64,000 nt of DNA from Rhizobium sp. CG5. Lineage in GTDB: Bacteria > Pseudomonadota > Alphaproteobacteria > Rhizobiales > Rhizobiaceae. Made by a program: the position numbers and the translations under genes. Under the pieces are notes generated by a model. It saw only the letters and a list, made by a program, of their open reading frames with translations, was not told the DNA's origin and ran no database searches. Positions 1 through 8,990 of this stretch are shown here, piece by piece. Each line of letters starts with the position of its first letter. Position 1 is the stretch's first letter. The DNA lies in the NCBI RefSeq assembly GCF_023701945.1, contig NZ_JABAEF010000007.1, forward strand, positions 186,001-250,000, in the 5' to 3' direction.

Positions 1-1
1 G

Positions 2-406
2 GGATGGCCCCGGCAACAAGCCCGCGCAAAGGCCGACGAACTTCTGGCGCGCGTCGGGCTTGAGGGATTTGGAAACCGCTATCCGGGACAGCTTTCCGGC
101 GGGCAGCAGCAGCGTGTGGCGATTGCGCGCGCGCTGGCCATGGAGCCGGAGGTGATGCTGTTCGACGAGCCGACCTCCGCACTCGACCCGGAACTGGTGG
201 GTGAAGTTCTCGACGTCATCAAGACCCTGGCGCTGAGCGGCATCACCATGGTGGTGGTCACCCACGAGATCGGCTTTGCCCGCGAGGTCGCAAACCATCT
301 GGTGTTCATGGATCAGGGTCAGGTGGTCGAGGAAGGGGAACCCCGTGCGATGCTCGCCAATCCGCAAAACCCGCGCACCGCAGCCTTCCTGTCCAAGGTG
401 TTGTGA
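2..406 (+). CDS. Amino-acid ABC transporter ATP-binding protein, 3' part
   Basis: The reading frame is open from the left edge, so the N-terminus with the Walker A motif lies outside the window. What remains has the LSGGQQQR signature, the Walker B stretch [14 protein letters not shown], the D-loop and the switch histidine in [10 protein letters not shown]. The signature form and the ending are typical of the polar amino-acid (HisP/GlnQ) class, which powers import of amino acids from the periplasm. The carbon-sulfur lyase and dipeptidase genes that follow suggest a sulfur amino acid or a cysteine conjugate as substrate; that is inference. Confidence 0.9.
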   Translation, partial: GWPRQQARAKADELLARVGLEGFGNRYPGQLSGGQQQRVAIARALAMEPEVMLFDEPTSALDPELVGEVLDVIKTLALSGITMVVVTHEIGFAREVANHLVFMDQGQVVEEGEPRAMLANPQNPRTAAFLSKVL

Positions 407-526
407 GGCGGACCATGTGCCTCACAGGCGATATCAACAACCCATGTGAATAGAGAGAGTTCGCTGGAACCGCATCGGGAGTAGATCGTCCTGACGGCCG
501 TGTGAGCTCCTGGAAAGGCCTTCACC

Positions 527-1741
527 ATGAATGATCTGACCCAATGCGTTCTGACCCCGGACGTCCCGACCGAGGGGTTTGCACCGCTCGGTGTCGGCGT
601 GCACCGTGCCTCGACGATCGTGTTTGACGATGCGGCGGCCTATGCCGCCCGCGGGGATCGGGGGTATGAGGGCTATTCCTATGGTCTCTACGGCACGCCG
701 ACGACGCGCACCCTCGAAGCCAAACTGACCGCTCTGGAGGGCGGCGCCTGGACGTTCCTGACGCCATCGGGTCAGGCCGCCAACGCGCTTGCGGTTCTGC
801 CATTCCTGGCCGCAGGCGATCACATTCTGATCGCCGATACAGCCTATCCGCCGATGCGGGATCTGGCGGAGACCGATCTGCGACGGCTGGGCGTGGAGGT
901 CGGGTTTTTCGACCCCCTGTCTCCCGAAGACGTCGCTTCGAAGATGCGCGACACCACCCGGATCGTCTGGTGCGAAAGCCCCGGCTCGACGACGATGGAG
1001 ATCCTGGATCTGCCCAGGATCACCGCCATAGCACATGACAAGGGCGCCCTGGTCGGCGTGGACAACACATGGGCCACCCCGCTCAATCTCAAGCCGCTGG
1101 CCCACGGCGCCGACATCGTCACCGAGGCACTGACCAAATTTGTCTCCGGCCATTCGGACGTGCTGATGGGCTCGATTACGGTCGGAAATGCCGATCTGAT
1201 CAAACCCATCCGCTCTCTGATCGGTCGGATGGGGGTTGGCGTTTCGCCTGACGACGCCTCGCTGGTGCTGCGCGGCTTCGAGACCCTTGGTGTCCGTTTG
1301 CGGCATTCCGAAAGGGTGGCCCTCGATTTTGCCCGCAAGCTCGAGCGCCATCCCCTGGTCGAACAGGTGCTGCATCCCGCGCTCGAGACCTTCCCCGGCC
1401 ATGCGATCTGGAAACGGGACTTCCTGGGATCCAGCGGCGTCTTCAGCGTCGTGTTCAAGGACACGGCCACCCCCCATGTCGCTGCGGCGCTCGACGCACT
1501 CACACTCTTCGCGATCGGGGCCTCCTGGGGAGGCACCCGCAGCCTGGCGGCGCCCATGTCCATTGACGGCTTTCGCAGCGCCACGGCCTGGTCCGGCCCC
1601 AATGTCATTTTGCGCCTGAGTGTCGGTCTGGAAGACGAGGGCGAACTCTGGGCTGATATCGAGCGCCTTCTGGTGGATATCGAGGGTCGGACAAAGGACG
1701 GAGCGGGCGAAGCGTGGCGCACGGCCTCCAGCCGCGGCTGA
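527..1741 (+). CDS. metC: Cystathionine beta-lyase-type PLP enzyme (Cys/Met metabolism family)
   Basis: This is a 404-residue fold-type I PLP enzyme of the Cys/Met metabolism family. The PLP lysine is K204 in LTKFVSGHSD, and the cofactor-binding aspartate lies in VGVDNTWATP (about residues 176-185). SGQAANA near residue 81 matches the family's phosphate-binding region. MetC-type enzymes cleave the carbon-sulfur bond of cystathionine or other cysteine S-conjugates to pyruvate, ammonia and a thiol. It starts 120 bp after the ABC ATPase gene. A second C-S lyase of a different subfamily lies two genes downstream. Its exact substrate is unknown; a gamma-lyase or synthase role is less likely. Confidence 0.85.
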   Translation: MNDLTQCVLTPDVPTEGFAPLGVGVHRASTIVFDDAAAYAARGDRGYEGYSYGLYGTPTTRTLEAKLTALEGGAWTFLTPSGQAANALAVLPFLAAGDHILIADTAYPPMRDLAETDLRRLGVEVGFFDPLSPEDVASKMRDTTRIVWCESPGSTTMEILDLPRITAIAHDKGALVGVDNTWATPLNLKPLAHGADIVTEALTKFVSGHSDVLMGSITVGNADLIKPIRSLIGRMGVGVSPDDASLVLRGFETLGVRLRHSERVALDFARKLERHPLVEQVLHPALETFPGHAIWKRDFLGSSGVFSVVFKDTATPHVAAALDALTLFAIGASWGGTRSLAAPMSIDGFRSATAWSGPNVILRLSVGLEDEGELWADIERLLVDIEGRTKDGAGEAWRTASSRG

Positions 1742-1784
1742 GCGACCTGCCGAACACGTCTCCAGAACGCGACAAGGACCAAAT

Positions 1785-3182
1785 ATGGCGGATATGCAAA
1801 GCGTGCTGCGCGAGATCGACGAAAATTTCGACGTGTCGATCAGAAAACTGCTGGAGCTGATCTCGATACCGTCGATCTCAAGCGATCCGTCCAACGGACC
1901 GGATATCCTTCGCGCCGCGGAATGGCTGGCAGAGGCGTTGTCGTCCATCGACCTTGTGGCAGAGGTCATCCAGACCAAGGGACATCCGGTCGTTTTGGCG
2001 CATTCCTCCGAACCGGTGCCGGGCAAGCGTCCGCGCCTGCTGTTCTACGGACATTACGATGTTCAGCCGGTCGGCGAACTCGAGCAGTGGACACATGCCC
2101 CTTTCGAGCCGGCCGTTATCGAGGAAGACGGCGTTCATCGCATCTACGGCCGGGGTGCATCCGACAGCAAAAGCCAGCTTTGGACCTTCATCGAGGCGTT
2201 GCGCGCCTGGAGGACTGTCCACGGCGATTTTCCAGCCGACATCGTCGTCGTGCTGGAGGGGGAGGAGGAGTGCGGCTCGCCGAGCCTGCCGGACTTCATC
2301 GCCGCCCACAGGCACGCGCTTGAATGTGACGTCGCCTTCATCTGCGATGCCGAAATGTGGTCCCCCACCCAGCCGGCCATCACGACCCAGCTCAAGGGCC
2401 TCGTCCATGAGCGCGTGACGGTCCATACGCCCAATCCCGATGTCCATTCGGGCCACTATGGCGCGGTCGCCGCAAATCCCATCCGGATCCTCAGCGCCAT
2501 CCTGGCCGGCCTTCACGACGAGAAGGGACGGGTGGCCATCGACGGTTTCTATGACGATGTGCAGGATATTCCCGAGGCTCTCCGCCAGAAATGGCACGCC
2601 CTGTCACGGCATCCGGGCCTTTTCGACGATATCGACCTGACCGGTGGTGTCTTGGAAGAGGGCTACTCCGTCCTTGAAGCCATGTGGGGTCGGCCAACGG
2701 TCGATATCAATGGCATCACGGGCGGCAACCAGGGGCCTGGCGAACGGTCCGTCTTGCCGGCAAGCGCCACAGCCCGTCTGTCCTTCCGGCTTGTGGCGGG
2801 ACAGGAGCCGGAGAAAATCCGTCAGCTCTTCCGGACCTTTGTCGAATCGAGGTTGCCCAAAGGCTGCCGCGTGGACTTCGTCGGGCAGGGCGGCAGTTCC
2901 GCGGTCGTTCTGTCGCAGGACAGCCCCTTCCTGGCGGCGGCGGCGCGCGGTCTCGAACTGGAATGGGAACAGCCCGCCATCCTCATCGGAACCGGCGGCG
3001 CCATTCCCCTGGTCCAGCAATTCCACGAGGTTCTCGGAGCCGAATGCGTGGTCATCGGCTTCATCCTGGCAGGCGACGCCATCCATGCGCCGGACGAGCG
3101 TTACGATACCGAGCGCCTGCGCAGAGGAATTCGAAGCTGGGTGCGGATTTTCGGGGACATTCATGGACACACCGCGAACTAG
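1785..3182 (+). CDS. M20 family metallo-dipeptidase
   Basis: This 465-residue cytoplasmic peptidase belongs to the M20 dipeptidase group (CNDP/Dug1-like). Metal-binding motifs visible are GHYDVQP, GRGASDSKSQ and EGEEECGSPS, followed by a dimerisation domain and a late His-containing segment (AGDAIHAPDE). ATG 1785 is chosen because an AAGGA lies just upstream and the protein then begins MADMQSVLREID; a longer in-frame extension back to 1620 runs through the end of the preceding gene. Family members hydrolyse dipeptides, including Cys-Gly. Sitting between two C-S lyases, it may free cysteine conjugates from peptides (inference). Confidence 0.88.
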   Translation: MADMQSVLREIDENFDVSIRKLLELISIPSISSDPSNGPDILRAAEWLAEALSSIDLVAEVIQTKGHPVVLAHSSEPVPGKRPRLLFYGHYDVQPVGELEQWTHAPFEPAVIEEDGVHRIYGRGASDSKSQLWTFIEALRAWRTVHGDFPADIVVVLEGEEECGSPSLPDFIAAHRHALECDVAFICDAEMWSPTQPAITTQLKGLVHERVTVHTPNPDVHSGHYGAVAANPIRILSAILAGLHDEKGRVAIDGFYDDVQDIPEALRQKWHALSRHPGLFDDIDLTGGVLEEGYSVLEAMWGRPTVDINGITGGNQGPGERSVLPASATARLSFRLVAGQEPEKIRQLFRTFVESRLPKGCRVDFVGQGGSSAVVLSQDSPFLAAAARGLELEWEQPAILIGTGGAIPLVQQFHEVLGAECVVIGFILAGDAIHAPDERYDTERLRRGIRSWVRIFGDIHGHTAN

Positions 3183-3355
3183 CAAGATGCTGCCGGTGAC
3201 AATGCCGCTTGAAGACAATGCATTCGGCTGGCGTTTGATACCCTGACATATCGTTGTCTCGCGCAACTTCGCGGTTTGGGTCTGGTCCGGACGCCCGATG
3301 AAATATAAGGGTGTTTTCAGTGTAAGAGAGACTCGGAAATCTGCAAGCGGAGTGA

Positions 3356-4531
3356 ATGATGAATTTTGACGAGATCGTCGATCGGCGCGGAACCCATTGT
3401 GCGAAATGGGATATGGTGGAGCAGCTCTACGGTATTTCGGCCGACGATGCCCTGCCGATGTGGGTGGCCGACATGGATTTCCGCCCTCCGGCGGTGGTGC
3501 AGCAGGCCCTGCAGCGCATGATCGACCACGGCGTCTACGGCTATTTCGGCGACGAAAGTGCCTACAAGGACGCCATCTGCTGGTGGATGGCGAACCGTCA
3601 CGGCTGGCAGGTGGATCCGGCTTCGATCTTTACCGCCCATGGCCTGGTCAACGGCACAGCCCTTTGCGTCGACACCTGGACGGAACCGGGCGATGCCGTG
3701 GTTCTGATGACGCCGGTCTATCATGCCTTTGCTCGGGTCATTAAGGCGGCTGGGCGCGAGGTTCGCGAATTGCCGCTGGTCCAGGAGGATGGCCGCTACC
3801 AAATGGATTTCGACAACTGGCACGGTCTGATGACCGGCCGGGAGAAGATGTTGATCCTGTGCTCGCCGCACAATCCCGGCGGACGGGTCTGGACCGCCGA
3901 GGAACTGCGGGACGTGGCGGAGTTTGCAAAGCGTCACGATCTCATCCTCGTCTCGGACGAGATTCATGCCGATCTGGTGTTTGCAGGGCACCGGCATATC
4001 CCAATGACCCTTGCGGCGCCTGACGTCATCGACCGTCTGGTGATGCTGACGGCCTCGACCAAGACGTTCAATATTGCCGGTGCGCATGTCGGCAACGTCA
4101 TCATTCCCGATGAAAAGCTGAGACGCGCCTTTTCCAAGCGCCACCAGGCCATGGGCATTTCGCCCAATTCGTTTGGCATGCACATGGTGACGGCAGCCTA
4201 TTCCTCGGAAGGGGCCGAATGGGTCGATGCGCTGATGCTATATCTGGATGGCAATCGCCAGGCTTTCGATGCCGGGATTGCCAGCATTCCCGGTCTGCGC
4301 TCCATGCCGCTGGAGGCCACCTATCTGGCATGGGTGGACGGATCCGGCGCCGGCCTCAGCAGCCAGGAATTCGTCACGCGCGTCGAGAAGCAAGCCCGTA
4401 TCGCCGTAAATCACGGTCAAACCTTCGGGCTTGGCGGCGACGGCTTCCTGCGCTTCAACTTCGCGTGCCCGCGAGCGATGGTCGATGAAGCGGTCGTGCG
4501 CTTGCAGGCTGCATTCTCGGATCTGCAATAG
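3356..4531 (+). CDS. patB: MalY/PatB family PLP aminotransferase / C-S beta-lyase
   Basis: This 391-residue fold-type I aminotransferase-like protein begins with the family's hallmark FDEIVDRRGTHCAKWD and has PMWVADMDF shortly after. PLP contacts include N173 in PHNPGG, D201 in SDEIHAD and the Schiff-base K236 in ASTKTFNIAG. PatB/MalY proteins are cystathionine beta-lyases that also act on other cysteine S-conjugates. ATG codons at 3356 and 3359 are adjacent; a GGAGTGA precedes them. The 172-bp gap upstream leaves room for its own promoter. Confidence 0.87.
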   Translation: MMNFDEIVDRRGTHCAKWDMVEQLYGISADDALPMWVADMDFRPPAVVQQALQRMIDHGVYGYFGDESAYKDAICWWMANRHGWQVDPASIFTAHGLVNGTALCVDTWTEPGDAVVLMTPVYHAFARVIKAAGREVRELPLVQEDGRYQMDFDNWHGLMTGREKMLILCSPHNPGGRVWTAEELRDVAEFAKRHDLILVSDEIHADLVFAGHRHIPMTLAAPDVIDRLVMLTASTKTFNIAGAHVGNVIIPDEKLRRAFSKRHQAMGISPNSFGMHMVTAAYSSEGAEWVDALMLYLDGNRQAFDAGIASIPGLRSMPLEATYLAWVDGSGAGLSSQEFVTRVEKQARIAVNHGQTFGLGGDGFLRFNFACPRAMVDEAVVRLQAAFSDLQ

Positions 4532-4573
4532 GCCGATCCGGTATGGACGTTGCGGGCTGAAGGCGACAGGCTG

Positions 4574-6223
4574 TCAAAGGGCTGTCGCCCGCACTCCCTT
4601 CTCTTCGTCAAGCGTGGTCGCCTGAAGGGCGCTCGTTTCCGTCGTCAAGCGCGTGATCATCGGTATCAGATTGGCCAGCGATCCGACCGGTTCGATGGCG
4701 GCAACGTAACGGTCGCGGCGCAGCAGCAGGGCGTGGCCGAGGCATTCGCGGAACGGCTTTTCCGAGAAAAAGCGGCTCTGATCGCGCACGATCGGGAAGG
4801 CCGCCGCGACAGGGTTCATCCATTCGGGCGTCAGGCCGATGACCTCGCTGCCGAGCGCGCGCAGCCGCTCCAGCATGTCGTCGTCTACCCATTGATCCGG
4901 CATTTCGGCAAACACCAGGACGACGGGACGATCGGGAAGGCAAGTGTCGAACAGGATCTGCTGACGGTCCAGCGTTGCCACGATCGGCTGCGGGATCATC
5001 CGGCCGATGGCGGCAGCACCGGGACCGTTTATAACCGGACGGATCAGCCCGGCGGCGAACTTTGGCTTTGGCTTGTATTTCATCTGGGCGAAATAATCGC
5101 GGGCCGGGCCATAGAGGCCTAACAGCCGGAAGCCGGCCCGGATCATCGTGCCGCGCGGCACGGAAACGGGCATCATCACCTTGCCCATGCGCAGCGCCAG
5201 CTCGATCATCGACCAGGCATGGGGTTTGCGCTCGGTCTCGTAGCTGTCGAGCAGCGGCTCGGGGTCCGCCATCCGCAAGGCTTCGTCGAGTTTCCATGCC
5301 AGATTATGGGCATCCCGCAGTCCGCTGTTCATGCCTTGGCCGGCAAACGGCGGGGTCAGGTGGGCGGCGTCGCCAGCGAGGAAGACGCGTTTTTCGCGCC
5401 AGCGCGCCGCGATACGCGCATGGAAGGTATAGACCTTCTGACGACGGATCGGTTCGTCTCCGTCCGGGCCGACGTCGGCCAAAAGTTTGCGGGCAAAGCT
5501 TTCCTGTTCGGCCTCTGCGATGGTTTCGCCGGGATTGAGCTTGAACTCGTAGCGCCGGATGCCGCCAGGGCCCGGCAGGGTGATGGCCGAACGACGCGGA
5601 TCGCAGAAGACCTCGGTGTGAAAACACCGGTTGCGGGTCGAGTGTAGATCGACGATCAGCCAGGGTTCCTGAAAGGTCGATCCCTCAAGCGGGATATCCA
5701 GCGCCTTGCGGACGGCCGAGCGCCCGCCGTCGGCAGCGACCATGTAGCGGGCACGCAGCGTTCGCGTCTGTGTGCCCTGCTTCACCTCGGCAAGAACATG
5801 ATCGCTCATCTGCGAGAAGTTGACCAGGTCGACGCCGAAGCGCGCCGTGACACTTTTGTGCCGGGACAGCGCCTCGCGCAGGGTTGCCTCGAAGAGCGGC
5901 TGCTCGAAGGCGTTGCGCTTGTCGAACCCATATTCCTTGACGAATGGTTTGACCTCGGCGAAGCCACGCCCGTCGGGTCCCCGGTAAATGGACCCGTATC
6001 CCTTCACCGTAATCGCCGCGATCTTCTCGGCGAGACCTGCGGCCTGAAGCGCCCGCAGGGATTCGTCGTCGATCGACACGGCGCGGGGTTCCGGCACCGT
6101 CGTTTCGTTGCGCTCGATCAGGATCGTGCTCACTCCCATCGATCCCAACAGATTGGCCAGCAGCAGCCCGGTGGGGCCGGCGCCGACCACCAGGACGTCC
6201 GTTTCCTCCCGAGCATCGTTCAT
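4574..6223 (-). CDS. FAD-dependent aromatic-ring monooxygenase (MhpA-like)
   Basis: This 549-residue flavoprotein hydroxylase has the N-terminal dinucleotide fold VLVVGAGPTGLLLAN (about residues 10-24) and the second FAD motif GDAAHLTPPFAGQGMNSGLRDAHNLAWKL near residue 285. The length and the C-terminal thioredoxin-like part fit the 3-(3-hydroxyphenyl)propionate/resorcinol hydroxylase group, which adds a hydroxyl to phenolic rings using NAD(P)H and O2. Its start overlaps the stop of the FAH-family gene by ATGA, so the two are probably translated together. In this locus it may prepare a dihydroxybenzoate-type acid for ring cleavage; the substrate is inferred. Confidence 0.88.
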   Translation of the reverse strand: MNDAREETDVLVVGAGPTGLLLANLLGSMGVSTILIERNETTVPEPRAVSIDDESLRALQAAGLAEKIAAITVKGYGSIYRGPDGRGFAEVKPFVKEYGFDKRNAFEQPLFEATLREALSRHKSVTARFGVDLVNFSQMSDHVLAEVKQGTQTRTLRARYMVAADGGRSAVRKALDIPLEGSTFQEPWLIVDLHSTRNRCFHTEVFCDPRRSAITLPGPGGIRRYEFKLNPGETIAEAEQESFARKLLADVGPDGDEPIRRQKVYTFHARIAARWREKRVFLAGDAAHLTPPFAGQGMNSGLRDAHNLAWKLDEALRMADPEPLLDSYETERKPHAWSMIELALRMGKVMMPVSVPRGTMIRAGFRLLGLYGPARDYFAQMKYKPKPKFAAGLIRPVINGPGAAAIGRMIPQPIVATLDRQQILFDTCLPDRPVVLVFAEMPDQWVDDDMLERLRALGSEVIGLTPEWMNPVAAAFPIVRDQSRFFSEKPFRECLGHALLLRRDRYVAAIEPVGSLANLIPMITRLTTETSALQATTLDEEKGVRATAL

Positions 6224-7083
6224 GGCGCGATCGCAGCCTCTCCGGCAATCGGGTTGACCAGCTGTCCCAGCTTGCTGATTTCGACTTCGATCACATCGCC
6301 GGCCTTCATGTAGAGCGGCGGCTCGCGCCGATCGCCGACGCCGCCCGGCGTGCCGGTCAGAATGACATCGCCGGCCGATAGCGGCGTGTAGGTCGAGATA
6401 TAGGATATCAGCCGCTCGACCGGGAAGATCAGGTCGGCAAGCGTCGCGGACTGCATGATCTCGCCGTTCAGACGGGTCTTGATAGACAGCTTGGTGTAGT
6501 CACCGACCTCGTCCGGCGTGACCAGATAGGGGCCGAACCCGCCGGTGCCGGGAAAGGTCTTGCCCGGGCCGAACTGATGGGTGTGGCGCTGCCAGTCGCG
6601 AATGGTGCCGTCATTGTAGCAGGCATAGCCCGCGACATGGGAAAGCGCCTTGTCTTCCGGGATAGAGCGTCCGCCGCGGCCGATGATCACGGCCATCTCA
6701 CCCTCGAAATCCAGTCGGTCCGAGACCGTGGGCACGATCATCGGCTGGCCATGGGCGATCTGGCTGTCGGCATAGCGCGTGAACATGGTGGGGTGCTGGT
6801 TGTCCGGCCGTTTGGTCTCGGCGCGGTGGGTCTCATAGTTGAGACCGACGCAGAGGATCTTTCCCGCATCCGGGATGACCGGCAGAAGCGTGACATCGGC
6901 AACGGTAAAATCCGGACGGCGTCCGGCGACGAACGCCACGGCCGCATCGAGCAGGTCGGCGGCAAGGAAAGTCTTCAGGCTGTTGATGCCGGATCCCAGT
7001 CGGTCGGTCAGGTCGATGATGCCATCGTCAACCAGCGCGCCGAAGCCGCATTTGCCCAGTCGTACAAAACTCATAAGCTTCAT
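6220..7083 (-). CDS. Fumarylacetoacetate hydrolase family protein
   Basis: This 287-residue protein has the full FAH C-terminal-type domain: KILCVGLNYETH, the metal-site segment DFEGEMAVIIGR, and GDVILTGTPGGVG near the end. Members hydrolyse acylpyruvates such as fumarylpyruvate or decarboxylate/isomerise ring-cleavage products. ATG 7083 is chosen because GGAGGAGA stands 6 bases upstream and the protein then begins MKLMSFVRLG; longer readings enter the dioxygenase gene. It lies between the extradiol dioxygenase and the flavin hydroxylase in one operon, fitting the last step of an aromatic pathway. Confidence 0.9.
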   Translation of the reverse strand: MKLMSFVRLGKCGFGALVDDGIIDLTDRLGSGINSLKTFLAADLLDAAVAFVAGRRPDFTVADVTLLPVIPDAGKILCVGLNYETHRAETKRPDNQHPTMFTRYADSQIAHGQPMIVPTVSDRLDFEGEMAVIIGRGGRSIPEDKALSHVAGYACYNDGTIRDWQRHTHQFGPGKTFPGTGGFGPYLVTPDEVGDYTKLSIKTRLNGEIMQSATLADLIFPVERLISYISTYTPLSAGDVILTGTPGGVGDRREPPLYMKAGDVIEVEISKLGQLVNPIAGEAAIAP

Positions 7084-7099
7084 GATCTGTCTCCTCCCG

Positions 7100-7951
7100 T
7101 TACGATCGCAGGATCGCCCGGCCCCATTTGTTGAGCGTGCGCGGATGCTGCGGCCAGTCGATGACCTCGCGATCGTAGATGGTCTCAAGCTCGCCCGAGA
7201 TCTCGATCCAGTTGCCGTCCGGGTCGGTGTAGAAGACGAAGAGATTGTTGCCCGGACCATGGCGGCCCGGTCCCCAGGTCAGCAACACATCGTTGGATGC
7301 GAAGCGGTCGCAGAATTTCTTGATATTCTCGAAGGTACCGGCCTCGTAGGAATGATGGTCGACGCCGGTGCGATCGGATTTGAAGCAGGCAATGGTGTGG
7401 TGCTCATGGTTCGATGTGGTGAACACGGTCGCCAGATCGCCATTTTCGTGCAGGACGCGGTCGGACAGGAAAAAGCCAAGCTTGTCGACGTAGAATTCCT
7501 TGAAACCCTGGACGTTCTGGCTGGCAAAGGTCAGGTGCTGGGTCGGGGCATGGATGCCCTCGCGACCTGGCGCATAGGCAATAGTCCGGTCGGAGCCGAC
7601 GCCAAAGCAGATCAGATGGCCGTCGCCGTCGCGCACGGCAAACGCGCCCTCTTCAAAATAGGGAGAGACGCTTTCGAGGATCTCCACGCCATTTTTCTCG
7701 GCGTGAAGGCGCAATCCCGCCAGCACGTCGGCATTGCGGCAGGCCATGCCGGCATAGGCGAGCGCCTTGTCCTCTCCCTTCACCGCGACGAAGCGGCGAA
7801 GCGGTCCCTCGCAGCGATATTCGTCCGGCGATACTTCGATCAGCTCCATGTCCATATTGGCGGCATAGAAGCTCGCAAGCCGCTTCGGGTCTGAACTCTC
7901 AAAGGCGACGTGGTGCAGGTATGCACCAGCCTGAACTGCGTTGTATGTCAT
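7100..7951 (-). CDS. VOC-family extradiol dioxygenase (two-domain)
   Basis: This 283-residue protein has two vicinal-oxygen-chelate repeats, as in type I extradiol dioxygenases such as catechol 2,3-dioxygenase. The C-terminal repeat carries plausible Fe(II) ligands: His in PTQHLTF, His in DHHSYEA and Glu in DPDGNWIEIS. ATG 7951 is chosen because GGAGG sits a few bases upstream; an ATG 15 codons earlier has no ribosome site. It is the first gene of a three-gene operon with the FAH hydrolase and the hydroxylase, so it probably opens the ring. It is divergent from the IclR regulator gene, with a candidate operator about 75 bp upstream. Confidence 0.88.
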   Translation of the reverse strand: MTYNAVQAGAYLHHVAFESSDPKRLASFYAANMDMELIEVSPDEYRCEGPLRRFVAVKGEDKALAYAGMACRNADVLAGLRLHAEKNGVEILESVSPYFEEGAFAVRDGDGHLICFGVGSDRTIAYAPGREGIHAPTQHLTFASQNVQGFKEFYVDKLGFFLSDRVLHENGDLATVFTTSNHEHHTIACFKSDRTGVDHHSYEAGTFENIKKFCDRFASNDVLLTWGPGRHGPGNNLFVFYTDPDGNWIEISGELETIYDREVIDWPQHPRTLNKWGRAILRS

Positions 7952-8020
7952 CGGATCCTCCAATTGCTTCTCAGCAAAGTTATCGAAAAAACCCAATATG
8001 GCAATAGGAGAATGCCAAAA

Positions 8021-8037
8021 TTATTATATTTTGATAA
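8021..8037. promoter_or_regulatory. Candidate operator TTATT-N7-GATAA (copy 1)
   Basis: The site reads TTATTATATTTTGATAA, an imperfect palindrome in the 266-bp gap between the divergent extradiol dioxygenase and IclR genes. It shares arms and 7-bp spacing with four other sites in this aromatic locus. IclR as the binding protein is inferred from proximity. A further half site, TTATC at 7980, lies nearer the dioxygenase start. Confidence 0.5.
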
Positions 8038-8217
8038 TTACGATTGCTCACGATTGTGAAATCATCGGTTCTTGCCGCCAGTGAGGCTTGCGCCGGCGAT
8101 GGCGCCCTGGCTCAGCTGGCGTGACAAAATCATCCGTGCGGATTGACTTCGGCGCGTGTCAAATGCGAACAAGAATGCACTTGAACGCTCTTATTTGGCA
8201 TTTCCTAGGAAGAGATC

Positions 8218-8970
8218 ATGGCGGGACTCGACCGGTTTGTCGAAATTTTGAGACTTTTCGATGAGCGCAAGCCGGACTGGACGATCCAGGAAATGGCCGG
8301 CGCCATGAATGTTCCGGCCAGCACCGTCTATCGCACGGTCCGTGAATTGGTGGGGCAGGGGTTTCTCGATCCGTCGATCGAAGCGCACTACCGCTTGGGT
8401 GCTGCCTTCATCGAATTCGATCGGCGCCTGCGCATTTCCGATCCGTTGATCCGCGAGGGAGATCCGATGCTGGCAGATGTGATGGCCGCGGCAAATGTGC
8501 CCTGCGTCGCGGTGCTGGCACGGCTTTATCGCGACGAGGTCATCTGCGTGGCGGATCGCGCGACCCAGGACGTGGCCGTCGAAAGCAGTTACGAGCGGGG
8601 TCGTCCCATGCCGTTGCTGCGGGGGGCGACCTCCAAGGTCATTCTGGCGCAATTGTCGAAGGCGCGGCTCGGCAAGGTCATCAAGGCAAAGGGCCATGAG
8701 CATGTCCTCAAGGAGGAGGCCGTTGCCGAATTGTCCGCCATTCGACGCCAGGGTTACGCGATTACCCGGAGTGAGGTCGATAGCGGGCTGGTCGGTATTT
8801 CGGTGCCGGTCTCCTGTCCGGAGGCTGCCATACACGCCAGCATGAGCCTGATCATCCGCGCTGCCGATAGCAGCGAGAGCATCGAGCGGCGGCTGTTGAT
8901 GACCATCATGCCGGCCGCCGATCTGCTGTCCCGCAAGCTGCGCGACATCGTCCCGAACGCATCGGCCTGA
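8218..8970 (+). CDS. IclR-family transcriptional regulator
   Basis: This 250-residue regulator has an N-terminal winged helix-turn-helix (WTIQEMAGAMNVPASTVYRTVREL, about residues 21-44) and a C-terminal IclR effector domain (about 70-245). IclR proteins commonly control aromatic degradation and bind short palindromes; effectors are often pathway intermediates. It is transcribed away from the dioxygenase operon and is the best candidate to bind the repeated TTATC-N7-GATAA palindrome in this region. An AGGAAGAG ribosome site precedes ATG 8218. Confidence 0.9.
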   Translation: MAGLDRFVEILRLFDERKPDWTIQEMAGAMNVPASTVYRTVRELVGQGFLDPSIEAHYRLGAAFIEFDRRLRISDPLIREGDPMLADVMAAANVPCVAVLARLYRDEVICVADRATQDVAVESSYERGRPMPLLRGATSKVILAQLSKARLGKVIKAKGHEHVLKEEAVAELSAIRRQGYAITRSEVDSGLVGISVPVSCPEAAIHASMSLIIRAADSSESIERRLLMTIMPAADLLSRKLRDIVPNASA

Positions 8971-8990
8971 TGGCTGAGAGCGTTCCGTGC

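Noticed and set aside
434..2026. 530-codon minus-strand frame opposite the MetC-type and M20 genes
   Set aside because: Antisense to two well-supported enzymes; composition is that of a shadow frame.
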